Below are positions 1 through 7,421 of a DNA stretch of 64,000 bases, one piece after another. The notes under the pieces were generated by a model. It was given only the letters and a program-made list of their open reading frames with translations, searched no databases and was not told the DNA's origin. The number at the start of each line of letters is the position of its first letter. Positions within the stretch are counted from its first letter, which is position 1. Origin of the DNA: Bacillota bacterium (GTDB lineage: Bacteria > Bacillota > Clostridia > Clostridiales > Clostridiaceae); assembly GCA_023424785.1 (NCBI GenBank), contig JAFADP010000031.1:1-64000 (forward strand). Direction: 5' to 3'. Made by a program: the position numbers and the translations under genes.

Positions 1-1263
1 CCAAGTGTTTATTTAAAAAGATTTTTTGATGTTAAAAAAACAGATTATACTTTTTTAATAGATGAAGCACATAATTTAGTTGATAGAGCAAGAGAAATGT
101 ATTCATCAACTATTTATGAAGAAAAAATATTAACTGCAAAAAAGAGTATATCAAAAAAGCATAGGGGGCTTTTAAACTCTATTAAGGATATATTAAATTA
201 TTTTAAAAATGAAAGTGAAAATTTTATTAATTCTAATTCATTTGTAGAAGAAGAGGAACCGAAGGATTTATATATTTTACTTATGAACTTTTTAAAATTT
301 GGTGATGAGTATTTATCAAATAGTTTAGAGAAAAACGATGAATTTTTAGAGTTATATTTTGATATTTATGAGTTTATATTAATATCAGAGATATATGATA
401 AAAATTATGTAACTTTATATAAAAGGGATTTCACAGGAATTAACATAAAGTTATATTGTGTTAATCCATCTAAAGTAATACAAGAAAAAATGAAAAAAGC
501 AAAATCAAATATATTATTTTCTGCAACACTTATACCAATGAATTATTTTAAAGATATGTATGGCTTTCAAGAACATGACCATAGTGTAAATTTAAGAAGT
601 CCTTTTGATAGTAACAATAGACTAATTATGATTGGAGATAATATATCAACAACTTATACAAAAAGAAATGAAACTTGTGATAAAATAATAAGTTATATAG
701 TTAATTGTATAGAAGGTAAAGTAGGAAACTATATGGTATTTTTTCCGTCATATAAATATATGAATATGGTATCAGATAAAATGAAAGAACGGCATGCTAA
801 TATAAATTTGTTGGTTCAAGATAATGATATGACTGAAGATGAAAAGGAAGAATTCCTAAATGTATTTAACGAAGAAAGTAAAATAACTAATGTTGGATTT
901 TGTGTTCTAGGAGGGCATTTTTCTGAAGGAATAGACCTAACTAACGATAAGCTTATTGGCGTTATAATAGTGGGAGTAGGAATGCCTCAAATATGCATAG
1001 ATAGAGATATAATTAAAAAACATCTAAATGAAGATAATAAGGGATTTGATTATGCATATGTATATCCAGGAGTAATAAAAGTACTACAAGCAGCAGGACG
1101 TTGTATAAGGACACATAAAGATAGAGGAGTTATTTTATTAATAGATAGTAGATATAGTAAAAAGAAGTACTTAGATTTATTTCCAAAGGATTGGTTTCCA
1201 AATATAAAGGTAAGAGATGGAGTAACTATTAAAAAGCTTTGTGAAGAGTTTTGGAGAAAATAG
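1..1263 (+). CDS. DinG-type ATP-dependent helicase, 5'-truncated by window edge
   Basis: The reading frame is open from base 1, so the gene starts outside the window; only the C-terminal ~420 codons are present. A DEAH-box segment (LIDEAHNL) is encoded at about 58-81, upstream of the first internal ATG. Later motifs are SATLIP (motif III-like), EGIDL and AAGRCIRTHKDRG (motif VI), the arrangement of the DinG/XPD superfamily 2 helicases. The family unwinds DNA, usually with an Fe-S cluster domain and sometimes with an N-terminal exonuclease; neither can be judged here because the N-terminus is missing. An intrinsic terminator follows directly, so it ends its transcription unit. Confidence 0.85.
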   Translation, partial: PSVYLKRFFDVKKTDYTFLIDEAHNLVDRAREMYSSTIYEEKILTAKKSISKKHRGLLNSIKDILNYFKNESENFINSNSFVEEEEPKDLYILLMNFLKFGDEYLSNSLEKNDEFLELYFDIYEFILISEIYDKNYVTLYKRDFTGINIKLYCVNPSKVIQEKMKKAKSNILFSATLIPMNYFKDMYGFQEHDHSVNLRSPFDSNNRLIMIGDNISTTYTKRNETCDKIISYIVNCIEGKVGNYMVFFPSYKYMNMVSDKMKERHANINLLVQDNDMTEDEKEEFLNVFNEESKITNVGFCVLGGHFSEGIDLTNDKLIGVIIVGVGMPQICIDRDIIKKHLNEDNKGFDYAYVYPGVIKVLQAAGRCIRTHKDRGVILLIDSRYSKKKYLDLFPKDWFPNIKVRDGVTIKKLCEEFWRK

Positions 1264-1271
1264 ATTAATAT

Positions 1272-1301
1272 AAAAAAGCCTGAATTTCAGGCTTTTTTAT
1301 A
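1272..1301 (+). terminator. intrinsic terminator after DinG-type helicase
   Basis: A 12-bp perfect stem (AAAAAAGCCTGA / TCAGGCTTTTTT) with a 3-nt loop ends in a T run, 8 bases after the stop codon. Confidence 0.85.
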
Positions 1302-1372
1302 TTAGTTTTTAAATTATTATTTAAAAGCAATGAATAATAATTTAAAAAAAGAGAAATATATTCCCGAAAGAG

Positions 1373-1401
1373 TAGACAATAATAAATTAAAGGAATAAAA
1401 T
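1373..1401 (+). promoter_or_regulatory. candidate sigma-A promoter for cysteine desulfurase-thiI
   Basis: TAGACA at 1373-1378 and TAAAAT at 1396-1401 are separated by exactly 17 bases and lie between the preceding terminator and the first gene. The -35 box is a weak match. Confidence 0.45.
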
Positions 1402-1448
1402 ATATTTAACATAGTTGATAAGTATGATTATGAAAGGGGAAGTAACTT

Positions 1449-2594
1449 TTGGATATATATTTTGATAATAGTGCAACTACAAAACCTTATGATGAAGTTG
1501 TAGATTCAGTATGTAATGGGATGAGAGAGTATTATGGAAATCCATCTTCATTACATAGTATTGGTTTAAAGTGTGAAAAGAAATTAAATTCTATAAGAGA
1601 AACTATTGCATTAACATTAAATGCACATAGAGATGAAATATATTTTACTTCAGGTGGAAGTGAAGGAAATAACTTAATACTAAAGGGTTTAGCAAAGCCA
1701 GGACATCATATAATAACAACAGAGTTTGAACATAAGTCTATACTTGAAACATGTAATGAGTTAGAAAAGGATGGAGTTAAATTTACATATCTTAAGGTAG
1801 ATAAAGAAGGTAAGATTTCATTAGAAGAGTTAAAAAACTCAATTACAAAAGAAACAGTATTAGTTTCAATAATGTATGTAAATAATGAAGTTGGAACAAT
1901 TCAAGATATAGAAGCTATAGGAAAAATAATAAAAGAAAAAAGTAGTAGAGCTAAGTTTCATGTAGATGCAGTACAAGGTTATGGAAAGTTACCTATAGAT
2001 GTTAAAAAAATGAATATTGATTTTTTAACAGCATCTGCTCATAAAATTCATGGTCCTAAAGGTGTTGGATTATTATATGTGAAAAAGGGAACTGTATTAA
2101 AGTCATTAATTTCTGGTGGAAGTCAAGAAAAAGGATTAAGAGCAGGAACAGAAAACTTACCAGGAATAATAGGATTAGAAAAGGCAGTAGAAATAACATT
2201 TAAGAATATAAATGAGAATTATAATAAAGTGCTAGAAGTTAAAGAATATATGATTAATGAATTAGAAAAAATAGAGAATATAAGAATAAATAGTCCACTG
2301 ACTAATGATTTTTCACCATATATTTTAAATGTTTCATTTATAGGAGTAAGAGCAGAGGTCTTACTTCATCTATTAGAAGAATCCAATATATTTGTAGCTA
2401 CTGGTTCTGCATGTAACTCTAAAGGTAGTGCAGCATTAGGAAGCTATGTAGTTAAGGCATTGGGATTAAATAAAAAAGAAGTTGAAAGTGCAATAAGATT
2501 TTCATTTTCATCAGAAAATACAAAAGAAGAAGTAGATAAAACAATAGAAGTATTAAAGACCTCGCTATCATTTTTAAGGAGAGTTAAAAGATAA
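1449..2594 (+). CDS. cysteine desulfurase (NifS/IscS family, ThiI partner)
   Basis: A 381-aa PLP-dependent enzyme that removes sulfur from cysteine as an enzyme-bound persulfide. The PLP lysine lies in SAHKIHGPKG (about K199) and the catalytic cysteine in ATGSACNSKG (about C322), the group I NifS/IscS layout. The start is TTG at 1449 behind AAAGGGGAAG; no better ATG start is seen nearby. The stop codon overlaps the ATG of thiI by one base, so the two are translationally coupled. This makes it the probable dedicated sulfur donor for tRNA 4-thiouridine rather than a general Fe-S cluster enzyme; no iscU is adjacent. Confidence 0.93.
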   Translation: MDIYFDNSATTKPYDEVVDSVCNGMREYYGNPSSLHSIGLKCEKKLNSIRETIALTLNAHRDEIYFTSGGSEGNNLILKGLAKPGHHIITTEFEHKSILETCNELEKDGVKFTYLKVDKEGKISLEELKNSITKETVLVSIMYVNNEVGTIQDIEAIGKIIKEKSSRAKFHVDAVQGYGKLPIDVKKMNIDFLTASAHKIHGPKGVGLLYVKKGTVLKSLISGGSQEKGLRAGTENLPGIIGLEKAVEITFKNINENYNKVLEVKEYMINELEKIENIRINSPLTNDFSPYILNVSFIGVRAEVLLHLLEESNIFVATGSACNSKGSAALGSYVVKALGLNKKEVESAIRFSFSSENTKEEVDKTIEVLKTSLSFLRRVKR

Positions 2595-3748
2595 TGAAAA
2601 AAGTGATTTTAGTTAAATATGCATCAGAGATATTTTTAAAGGGATTAAATAGAGGAAAATTTGAGAAGAAGTTAAAAGATAATATTAAAGCAAAGCTTAA
2701 GGATATAGAATTTAATATAATTAATGATCAAAACAGATGGTTTATAGAAACTGAAAGAATAGATGAAGCAGTAGATAGAGTAAGAAAAGTTTTTGGTATT
2801 GCAGAAGTATTTATAGTAACTGAAATTGAAAGAGATATGGAAGTTATAAAGGAAGAAGCATTAAAGAAAATTAATGAAATAAGACCTAAAAACTTTAAAG
2901 TAGAAACTAAAAGAGCTGATAAGAATTTTGGAAGTAGCTCAGTAGATATTTCTAGAGAAGTTGGAGCACATATACTTAGAAATTATGATGGTAATTTAGA
3001 AGTTAAGGTTAAAAATTCTGAATGTGTTTTAAATATTGAAATTAGAGAAAAGGCATATATATTTACAAGTTCTGATAAGGTAAAAGGTGTAGGTGGATTA
3101 CCTTATGGAATTAATGGAAGAACTATGCTTATGTTATCAGGTGGGATAGATTCACCAGTTGCAGGATACTTAATGGCTAGAAGAGGGGTAGAATTAAATT
3201 GTGTTTATTATCATAGCCATCCATATACATCAGAAAGAGCTAAAGATAAGGTTAAAGATTTAGCAAAAATATTAGCTCAATATACAGAAAAGGTAAACTT
3301 ATATATTGTTCCATTTACGGATATACAAATGGCTATAATAGATGGATGTAGAGGCGATGAATTAACAATAATAATGCGTAGATTTATGATGAGATGTGCT
3401 TGTAAGTTAGCAGAAATGAATGGAATACATTCAGTATCAAGTGGAGAAAGTATAGGACAAGTAGCAAGTCAAACTATGGAGGGATTAGTAGTAAGTTCAG
3501 ATTGTGCAGATAGACCTGTATTTAGACCATTAATAGCAATGGATAAAGGTGACATAATGGATATTGCTAGAGAAATAGGTACATATGAAACTTCAATATT
3601 ACCATATGAGGATTGCTGTACAATATTTGTTCCAAAACATCCAAAAACCAAACCTCAATTAGAAGAAATAAGAAAGTCAGAATCTGTTTTAGATATTGAA
3701 GCATTAGTAGATAAGGCAATTGAAGATACAGAACTAGTTACTTTCTAG
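2594..3748 (+). CDS. thiI: tRNA 4-thiouridine synthase ThiI
   Basis: 384 aa, with an N-terminal ferredoxin-like/THUMP RNA-binding region (about 1-165) and a PP-loop ATP-pyrophosphatase domain with SGGIDSP near residue 182. It adenylates U8 of tRNA and transfers sulfur from the coupled cysteine desulfurase to make s4U, a near-UV sensor. The length shows that the C-terminal rhodanese domain of the E. coli enzyme is absent, as in the Bacillus type, where the partner desulfurase delivers sulfur directly. It starts on an ATG overlapping the upstream stop codon. No terminator is evident before the next gene. Confidence 0.95.
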   Translation: MKKVILVKYASEIFLKGLNRGKFEKKLKDNIKAKLKDIEFNIINDQNRWFIETERIDEAVDRVRKVFGIAEVFIVTEIERDMEVIKEEALKKINEIRPKNFKVETKRADKNFGSSSVDISREVGAHILRNYDGNLEVKVKNSECVLNIEIREKAYIFTSSDKVKGVGGLPYGINGRTMLMLSGGIDSPVAGYLMARRGVELNCVYYHSHPYTSERAKDKVKDLAKILAQYTEKVNLYIVPFTDIQMAIIDGCRGDELTIIMRRFMMRCACKLAEMNGIHSVSSGESIGQVASQTMEGLVVSSDCADRPVFRPLIAMDKGDIMDIAREIGTYETSILPYEDCCTIFVPKHPKTKPQLEEIRKSESVLDIEALVDKAIEDTELVTF

Positions 3749-3788
3749 AATATAGAAGTATATATTAGTTAAGATGAGGAGAATTTAA

Positions 3789-4661
3789 ATGAGGACACTA
3801 AAGAAAAAAAAGATTCCTCTATTAATTATGATTTTAACTTTGGGAATTATAGGATGTGCTTTTAAAAGTAGTGATGTTTATACTCAAGACAAAGGAGATA
3901 ATTACTATCCTATAAGTATTAAAACTTATGATTATAAAAAACAACTTATAGAATTAACATTTTATGAAGCGCCTAATAAGATATTTGCTCAAGATGAAAG
4001 CTCTATTGACATATTATTAGCATTAGGTTTAGAGGATAAGTTGATTTATTCATTGAAAAAAGAAGATGATATAATGTCAGGGCAATATTGGTTATTTAAT
4101 GATAAACAATTAGAGGGGATTAATTATTTAAATAATATAGCAGTAAAAAAATATATCTCATTAAATAATGGAATAAATATAGAAAAAACATTAAATAATG
4201 AGTTGTGTGATATATTAAACTTAGGGAAGATTTTTAATGTTGAAGATAAAGCTAACGAGATAGTAAGAGAAATAGAAGAAACAGTAGATTCAATATTAGA
4301 GTTATCTAAGAATATGGAGCCAAAGAAAGTTATTATAATAGAGTTTTGTGGAAGTTATATTTATACATATTCTTCAAATACATTATCTTGTAATATAATT
4401 AAAGAGATAGGAGGAGAATTATTAAATCCGTTAGGTGGAAATATTTCTATGGAAGAATTAATAAATCTAAATCCAGATTATATTTTTTATGTATATAGAG
4501 GTGCAGAAGATACATATAGATATGCTGAAAATTTAAAGAGTATTTTAGAAAATAAAAATACTAAGGTATATCCTATATCATTAGAAGAATTGCAGTTTAG
4601 AGGCGTAAAGGTAATTGATGAAATAAATAAATTTGCAGATATATTATATAGAAATAATTAG
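3789..4661 (+). CDS. orphan siderophore/cobalamin-type ABC binding lipoprotein
   Basis: 290 aa. The N-terminus has a basic stretch, a hydrophobic segment and a lipobox ending GIIGC (C23), so it should be a lipoprotein outside the membrane. The body has the hallmarks of the cluster A substrate-binding fold (BtuF/FhuD/FecB): SIDILLALGLEDKL, a long linking helix around LGKIFNVEDKANEIV, and a C-terminal lobe with LNPDYIFYVY. The first lobe looks short. No permease or ATPase gene is next to it, so it either uses a distant transporter or serves a sensor role. The start follows GATGAGGAG. The substrate (iron complex, heme or B12) cannot be told. Confidence 0.75.
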   Translation: MRTLKKKKIPLLIMILTLGIIGCAFKSSDVYTQDKGDNYYPISIKTYDYKKQLIELTFYEAPNKIFAQDESSIDILLALGLEDKLIYSLKKEDDIMSGQYWLFNDKQLEGINYLNNIAVKKYISLNNGINIEKTLNNELCDILNLGKIFNVEDKANEIVREIEETVDSILELSKNMEPKKVIIIEFCGSYIYTYSSNTLSCNIIKEIGGELLNPLGGNISMEELINLNPDYIFYVYRGAEDTYRYAENLKSILENKNTKVYPISLEELQFRGVKVIDEINKFADILYRNN

Positions 4662-4770
4662 CACAATTAAATATACTATACAAGATTCACATAAGTATTA
4701 GAAGTGTAAAAAATATATAGAGAATAATATAAGGCATAATAGAGAATCATAACTCTATGAGGTGATATAA

Positions 4771-4914
4771 ATGAGTAGTAAGCATACAAATACTAGAAAG
4801 AAAATGGCATCTTTAGGGTTAAAGAAGAATGTAGATGGAGATTACGTTTATATTGATTCTAATGACACAAAATCAGAGTTTATACCTTTAAGAAAGAAAA
4901 AAATAAACAAATAA
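4771..4914 (+). CDS. 47-aa basic protein of unknown function
   Basis: A short ORF starting at ATG 4771 behind a good Shine-Dalgarno (GAGGTGATATAA). It encodes 47 residues rich in Lys/Asn/Ser with a central GDYVYID segment and a basic tail. It has its own intergenic space upstream and ends just before a strong bidirectional terminator, which argues for a real gene. I do not recognise the family; it has no membrane segment or cysteines. Confidence 0.6.
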   Translation: MSSKHTNTRKKMASLGLKKNVDGDYVYIDSNDTKSEFIPLRKKKINK

Positions 4915-4919
4915 ATAGA

Positions 4920-4963
4920 TAAGGTAGACATACGTATTATTTTCTTATGTCTACCTTAATTTT
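4920..4963. terminator. bidirectional terminator between the 47-aa ORF and DEAD-box gene
   Basis: An inverted repeat AAGGTAGACATA / TATGTCTACCTT (about 4921-4956) is flanked by A/T runs on both sides and sits between convergent genes. Confidence 0.8.
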
Positions 4964-6066
4964 TATATAGTACGTCTTGGAATTTTAAATCCTAGTTTTT
5001 CTTCAATAGCATTTAATAATGGTGTATTTTTAGGATCTACAAACATGCATGTATAACCATCTTCACCAGCTCTTCCTGTTCTTCCTATACGATGAATATA
5101 GCTTTCCGGAGTCTCTGGAATATCATAATTATAAATATGAGTAACTCCAGTAACATCTATACCTCTAGCAGCAACATCAGTGGCTATTAAATATTGTATA
5201 TCAGCATTTCTAAATGCTTTCATAATTCTTTCACGCTTTGCTTGAGGAACATCACTATGTATTTTTTCGCACTTAATATTTCTTTGACTAAGTCCAACTT
5301 CAAGTGCATCAGCTCTTCTTTTAGTTCTACAGAATATAATAGCCATAAAAGGATTATCTTCTTCTAAAACCTTACAAAGAGAATCTTGCTTCCATCTATC
5401 AGTAGTTTCTACTACCTCTTGCTTTATTTTATCAACAGTAACTGTAGGCTCTTTTATATCTATAAATATTGGATCACTCATATATCTATAAGCTAACTTT
5501 TTAACTTGAGAATCCATAGTAGCTGAAAAACAAAGAGTTTGACGTTTTTTTGGGGTAGCTTTCATAATTTCTTCTATTTCATTTTTAAAGCCCATTAGTA
5601 ACATTTGATCAGCTTCATCAATTACTATAGTTTTAAGTTTGCTTAAGTTGATAGTTTTTCTTTTTAAATGATCAAGTAATCTACCTGGAGTAGCAACTAT
5701 TAAATGAATATTATTTTTAAGTTTTTTTACTTGTGATCCAATATCCTTACCACCATAAGCAGCTAAAATATTTATATTATTATTTACATTAAGTTTTTTT
5801 GCTTCATCAGTTATTTGTATTGCCAATTCTCTTGTAGGAGAAACAATAAGTACTTGAGTTGAATTATTATTAGGTGATATGTTTTGAAAAACAGGAATAA
5901 GAAATGCTAGAGTTTTACCAGTACCAGTTTTAGCTTCTCCAATAACATCTTTTCCATTTAATATATGAGGAATACTTTCACTTTGTATTGAAGTAGGAGA
6001 CTTGATTCCGTTATTCTTAAGAGTTTTTACTATATTTTCATTTATTCCTAAATTACTAAAATTCAT
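4963..6066 (-). CDS. DEAD-box ATP-dependent RNA helicase (short form)
   Basis: 367 aa with the full RecA1/RecA2 helicase core: Q motif (GIKSPTSIQSESIP), AKTGTGKT (motif I), PTRELA (Ia), DEAD (II), SAT (III) and HRIGRTGRAG (VI). It ends almost directly after the core, with no RNA-binding or basic C-terminal extension such as DbpA or CshA carry. Family members unwind short RNA duplexes in cold adaptation, ribosome assembly and mRNA decay. The ATG is preceded by AAAGGATGATTAGTA. A promoter and a structured leader lie upstream, suggesting control in the 5' UTR. Confidence 0.92.
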   Translation of the reverse strand: MNFSNLGINENIVKTLKNNGIKSPTSIQSESIPHILNGKDVIGEAKTGTGKTLAFLIPVFQNISPNNNSTQVLIVSPTRELAIQITDEAKKLNVNNNINILAAYGGKDIGSQVKKLKNNIHLIVATPGRLLDHLKRKTINLSKLKTIVIDEADQMLLMGFKNEIEEIMKATPKKRQTLCFSATMDSQVKKLAYRYMSDPIFIDIKEPTVTVDKIKQEVVETTDRWKQDSLCKVLEEDNPFMAIIFCRTKRRADALEVGLSQRNIKCEKIHSDVPQAKRERIMKAFRNADIQYLIATDVAARGIDVTGVTHIYNYDIPETPESYIHRIGRTGRAGEDGYTCMFVDPKNTPLLNAIEEKLGFKIPRRTI

Positions 6067-6169
6067 TACTAATCATCCTTTATTATTTTTTTATAACAAA
6101 AAGTAGAGCTTGGCATCCGGCGAAAGACAAACCAAGCTCTACAAACAATAGCACTTATGTACCAACTGC
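6067..6169 (-). promoter_or_regulatory. structured 5' leader of the DEAD-box helicase (possible attenuator)
   Basis: Between the predicted transcription start (~6169) and the start codon the minus-strand RNA can fold a perfect 11-bp hairpin (GUAGAGCUUGG at 6142-6132 with CCAAGCUCUAC at 6113-6103). The 18-nt loop includes UCGCCGG, and UUUUUG follows directly. A smaller stem UAGCA/UGCUA lies upstream. A long stem followed by U residues inside a leader is what an attenuator looks like. No known riboswitch class was recognised. Confidence 0.55.
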
Positions 6170-6175
6170 TAAATC

Positions 6176-6204
6176 ATATTATCATTTAATTAAAATTTAG
6201 TCAA
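6176..6204 (-). promoter_or_regulatory. sigma-A promoter of the DEAD-box helicase
   Basis: On the minus strand TTGACT (6204-6199) and TAATAT (6181-6176) are 17 bases apart, about 110 bases before the start codon. Confidence 0.7.
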
Positions 6205-6415
6205 TGCTTTAATTAAAAATTTAGCTCTTGGTGTTAGTATAAAAGAGTGAGTATTATAGTAGATGAAAATGAAGTTATGACATAATGCTTGCATAGAAAT
6301 TTTTCATGCGGCATTAAAGAAAGAAGAAGTTTATACAACTAAATATGTAGACTATGATTGGTTAGAATAGCTATTTTTAAATACATAGAAAGTTCGGAAA
6401 AATGTGCCCACTATA

Positions 6416-6444
6416 TTTACATAAATATATAAATATGGTAAAAT
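6416..6444 (+). promoter_or_regulatory. sigma-A promoter of the PH-like membrane protein gene
   Basis: TTTACA (6416-6421), a 17-base spacer and TAAAAT (6439-6444) with an upstream TG (extended -10). The ATG is 30 bases downstream. Confidence 0.65.
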
Positions 6445-6474
6445 CTAGATGATTATTTTTGGGGGGGATATCTT

Positions 6475-6942
6475 ATGGATATTAAATTTTCATTAAATTT
6501 ATTATTTTTTTGGATTAAAGGAGCTATTTCGGTAGATAGTAGATTTGTTAAAACAAATTTAGCAAATACTGTTTTAGGATTTATTCCTGCTGGAAGAGAT
6601 ACTCAAAGTATTCCATTAAAAAATATTTCGAGTTCTTCTATATCAACATATTATAATATTAAATCTTTGATTATAGGGATAGTTTTAATTTTTATAGGAC
6701 TAGCTATGTTTAGTGATTCCTTTATTTTAGGTTTAATAGTATTATTATTTGGAATAAATTATTTTTTTTCTGGTATAAAAACAAGATTAATAATTGAAAA
6801 AGGAGGAACACCTTATATAATTTCAGTTCCATTTTTTGAAAAATCTAAAATTATTGAAGTAAATAATATTATTCATCAAGCATTAGCTGATGATACAGAT
6901 AAAACAGATTTAAATTTATTTTTTGATAAAAAAAGTAATTAA
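6475..6942 (+). CDS. small membrane protein, bacterial PH-like fold suspected
   Basis: 155 aa. A polar N-terminal part (about 1-60, containing VDSRFVKTNLANTVLGFIPAG) is followed by two adjacent hydrophobic segments (about 62-100) and a cytoplasmic-looking C-terminal part beginning KTRLIIEKGG. A strand-rich region interrupted by a two-helix membrane hairpin resembles bacterial PH-domain membrane proteins; this assignment is by pattern only. It starts after a G-rich Shine-Dalgarno (GGGGGGGAT). It is a single-gene unit, with its own promoter and terminator. Confidence 0.6.
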   Translation: MDIKFSLNLLFFWIKGAISVDSRFVKTNLANTVLGFIPAGRDTQSIPLKNISSSSISTYYNIKSLIIGIVLIFIGLAMFSDSFILGLIVLLFGINYFFSGIKTRLIIEKGGTPYIISVPFFEKSKIIEVNNIIHQALADDTDKTDLNLFFDKKSN

Positions 6943-6952
6943 AAAATCTTTA

Positions 6953-6998
6953 AGAAAGCACTTAATTTAGAATTAATATATTAAGTGCTTTCTTTTTA
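6953..6998 (+). terminator. intrinsic terminator after PH-like protein
   Basis: A 14-bp stem AGAAAGCACTTAAT / ATTAAGTGCTTTCT is followed by TTTT. Confidence 0.85.
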
Positions 6999-7051
6999 CG
7001 AGAAAAGTGTAAAAATAACTTTATAGTGAAATGTGTTTATTAAAAGTTAAA

Positions 7052-7080
7052 TTTACTTTGAAGTAAGTAAGAATTATAAA
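7052..7080 (+). promoter_or_regulatory. promoter of candidate small RNA
   Basis: TTTACT (7052-7057), a 17-base spacer and TATAAA (7075-7080). No good coding start follows within 100 bases; the transcript would begin near 7087. Confidence 0.55.
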
Positions 7081-7086
7081 TTGATT

Positions 7087-7198
7087 AAGCTCTCTAGCAA
7101 GTGAGAGAGCTAGGTCTCTTCACAAATACCTTCTCGTGGGTTGAAAAAATCTTCAGTGGAAAGCGATAAGTCATATTCGTAAGAATATGGCTTATTTT
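7087..7198 (+). ncRNA. candidate structured small RNA with promoter and terminator
   Basis: A segment of about 110 nt without a convincing ORF lies between a sigma-A-like promoter and a terminator-like hairpin. It begins with an 8-bp hairpin AGCUCUCU/AGAGAGCU (7088-7095 with 7104-7111). A middle single-stranded-looking part follows, with CACAAAUACCUUCUCGUGGG and AGUGGAAAGCG. It ends with a 13-bp stem AUAAGUCAUAUUC / GAAUAUGGCUUAU (one G-U pair; 7166-7195) followed by UUU. The local composition is less AT-rich than the flanks, typical of structured RNA in such genomes. I cannot assign it to a known class; an upstream riboswitch for a lost gene is an alternative. Confidence 0.5.
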
Positions 7199-7349
7199 GT
7201 GTTAAATGAAAATTTAGAAAAAGTACCTTCAGAAGGTTGAATCGATAATATTTTACATGAACTATAAAGTGATAATCTTGAAGAACTAAATGAAGCAGAG
7301 AAAAAAAGAACTGTTAAAAATAAAACTTATTACAAAAGTATTAGTTTTA
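7199..7349 (+). other. possible remnant of a decayed coding sequence
   Basis: One frame reads ENLEKVPSEG-stop-IDNILHEL-stop-SDNLEELNEAEKKRTVK, with two in-frame stops and no start codon with a ribosome site. The charged helical composition looks coding-like, but the stops make it non-functional. The segment lies between the candidate small RNA and the promoter of the acyl-activating gene. Family unknown; it may equally be chance. Confidence 0.25.
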
Positions 7350-7377
7350 TTGATATTAGCTTTATGCCTGTTATAAT
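7350..7377 (+). promoter_or_regulatory. sigma-A promoter of acyl-activating enzyme gene
   Basis: TTGATA (7350-7355), a 16-base spacer and TATAAT (7372-7377), 45 bases before the ATG. Confidence 0.65.
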
Positions 7378-7421
7378 ATGAGTGTATAAATAGCATTAAA
7401 TTAATATTATGAGGAGATAAT

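Noticed and set aside
6240..6370. Open stretch reading HNACIEIFHAALKKEEVYTTKYVDYDWLE before a stop
   Set aside because: No start codon in frame (TGA lies directly upstream) and no ribosome site; probably chance or an old remnant, too weak to list as a gene.
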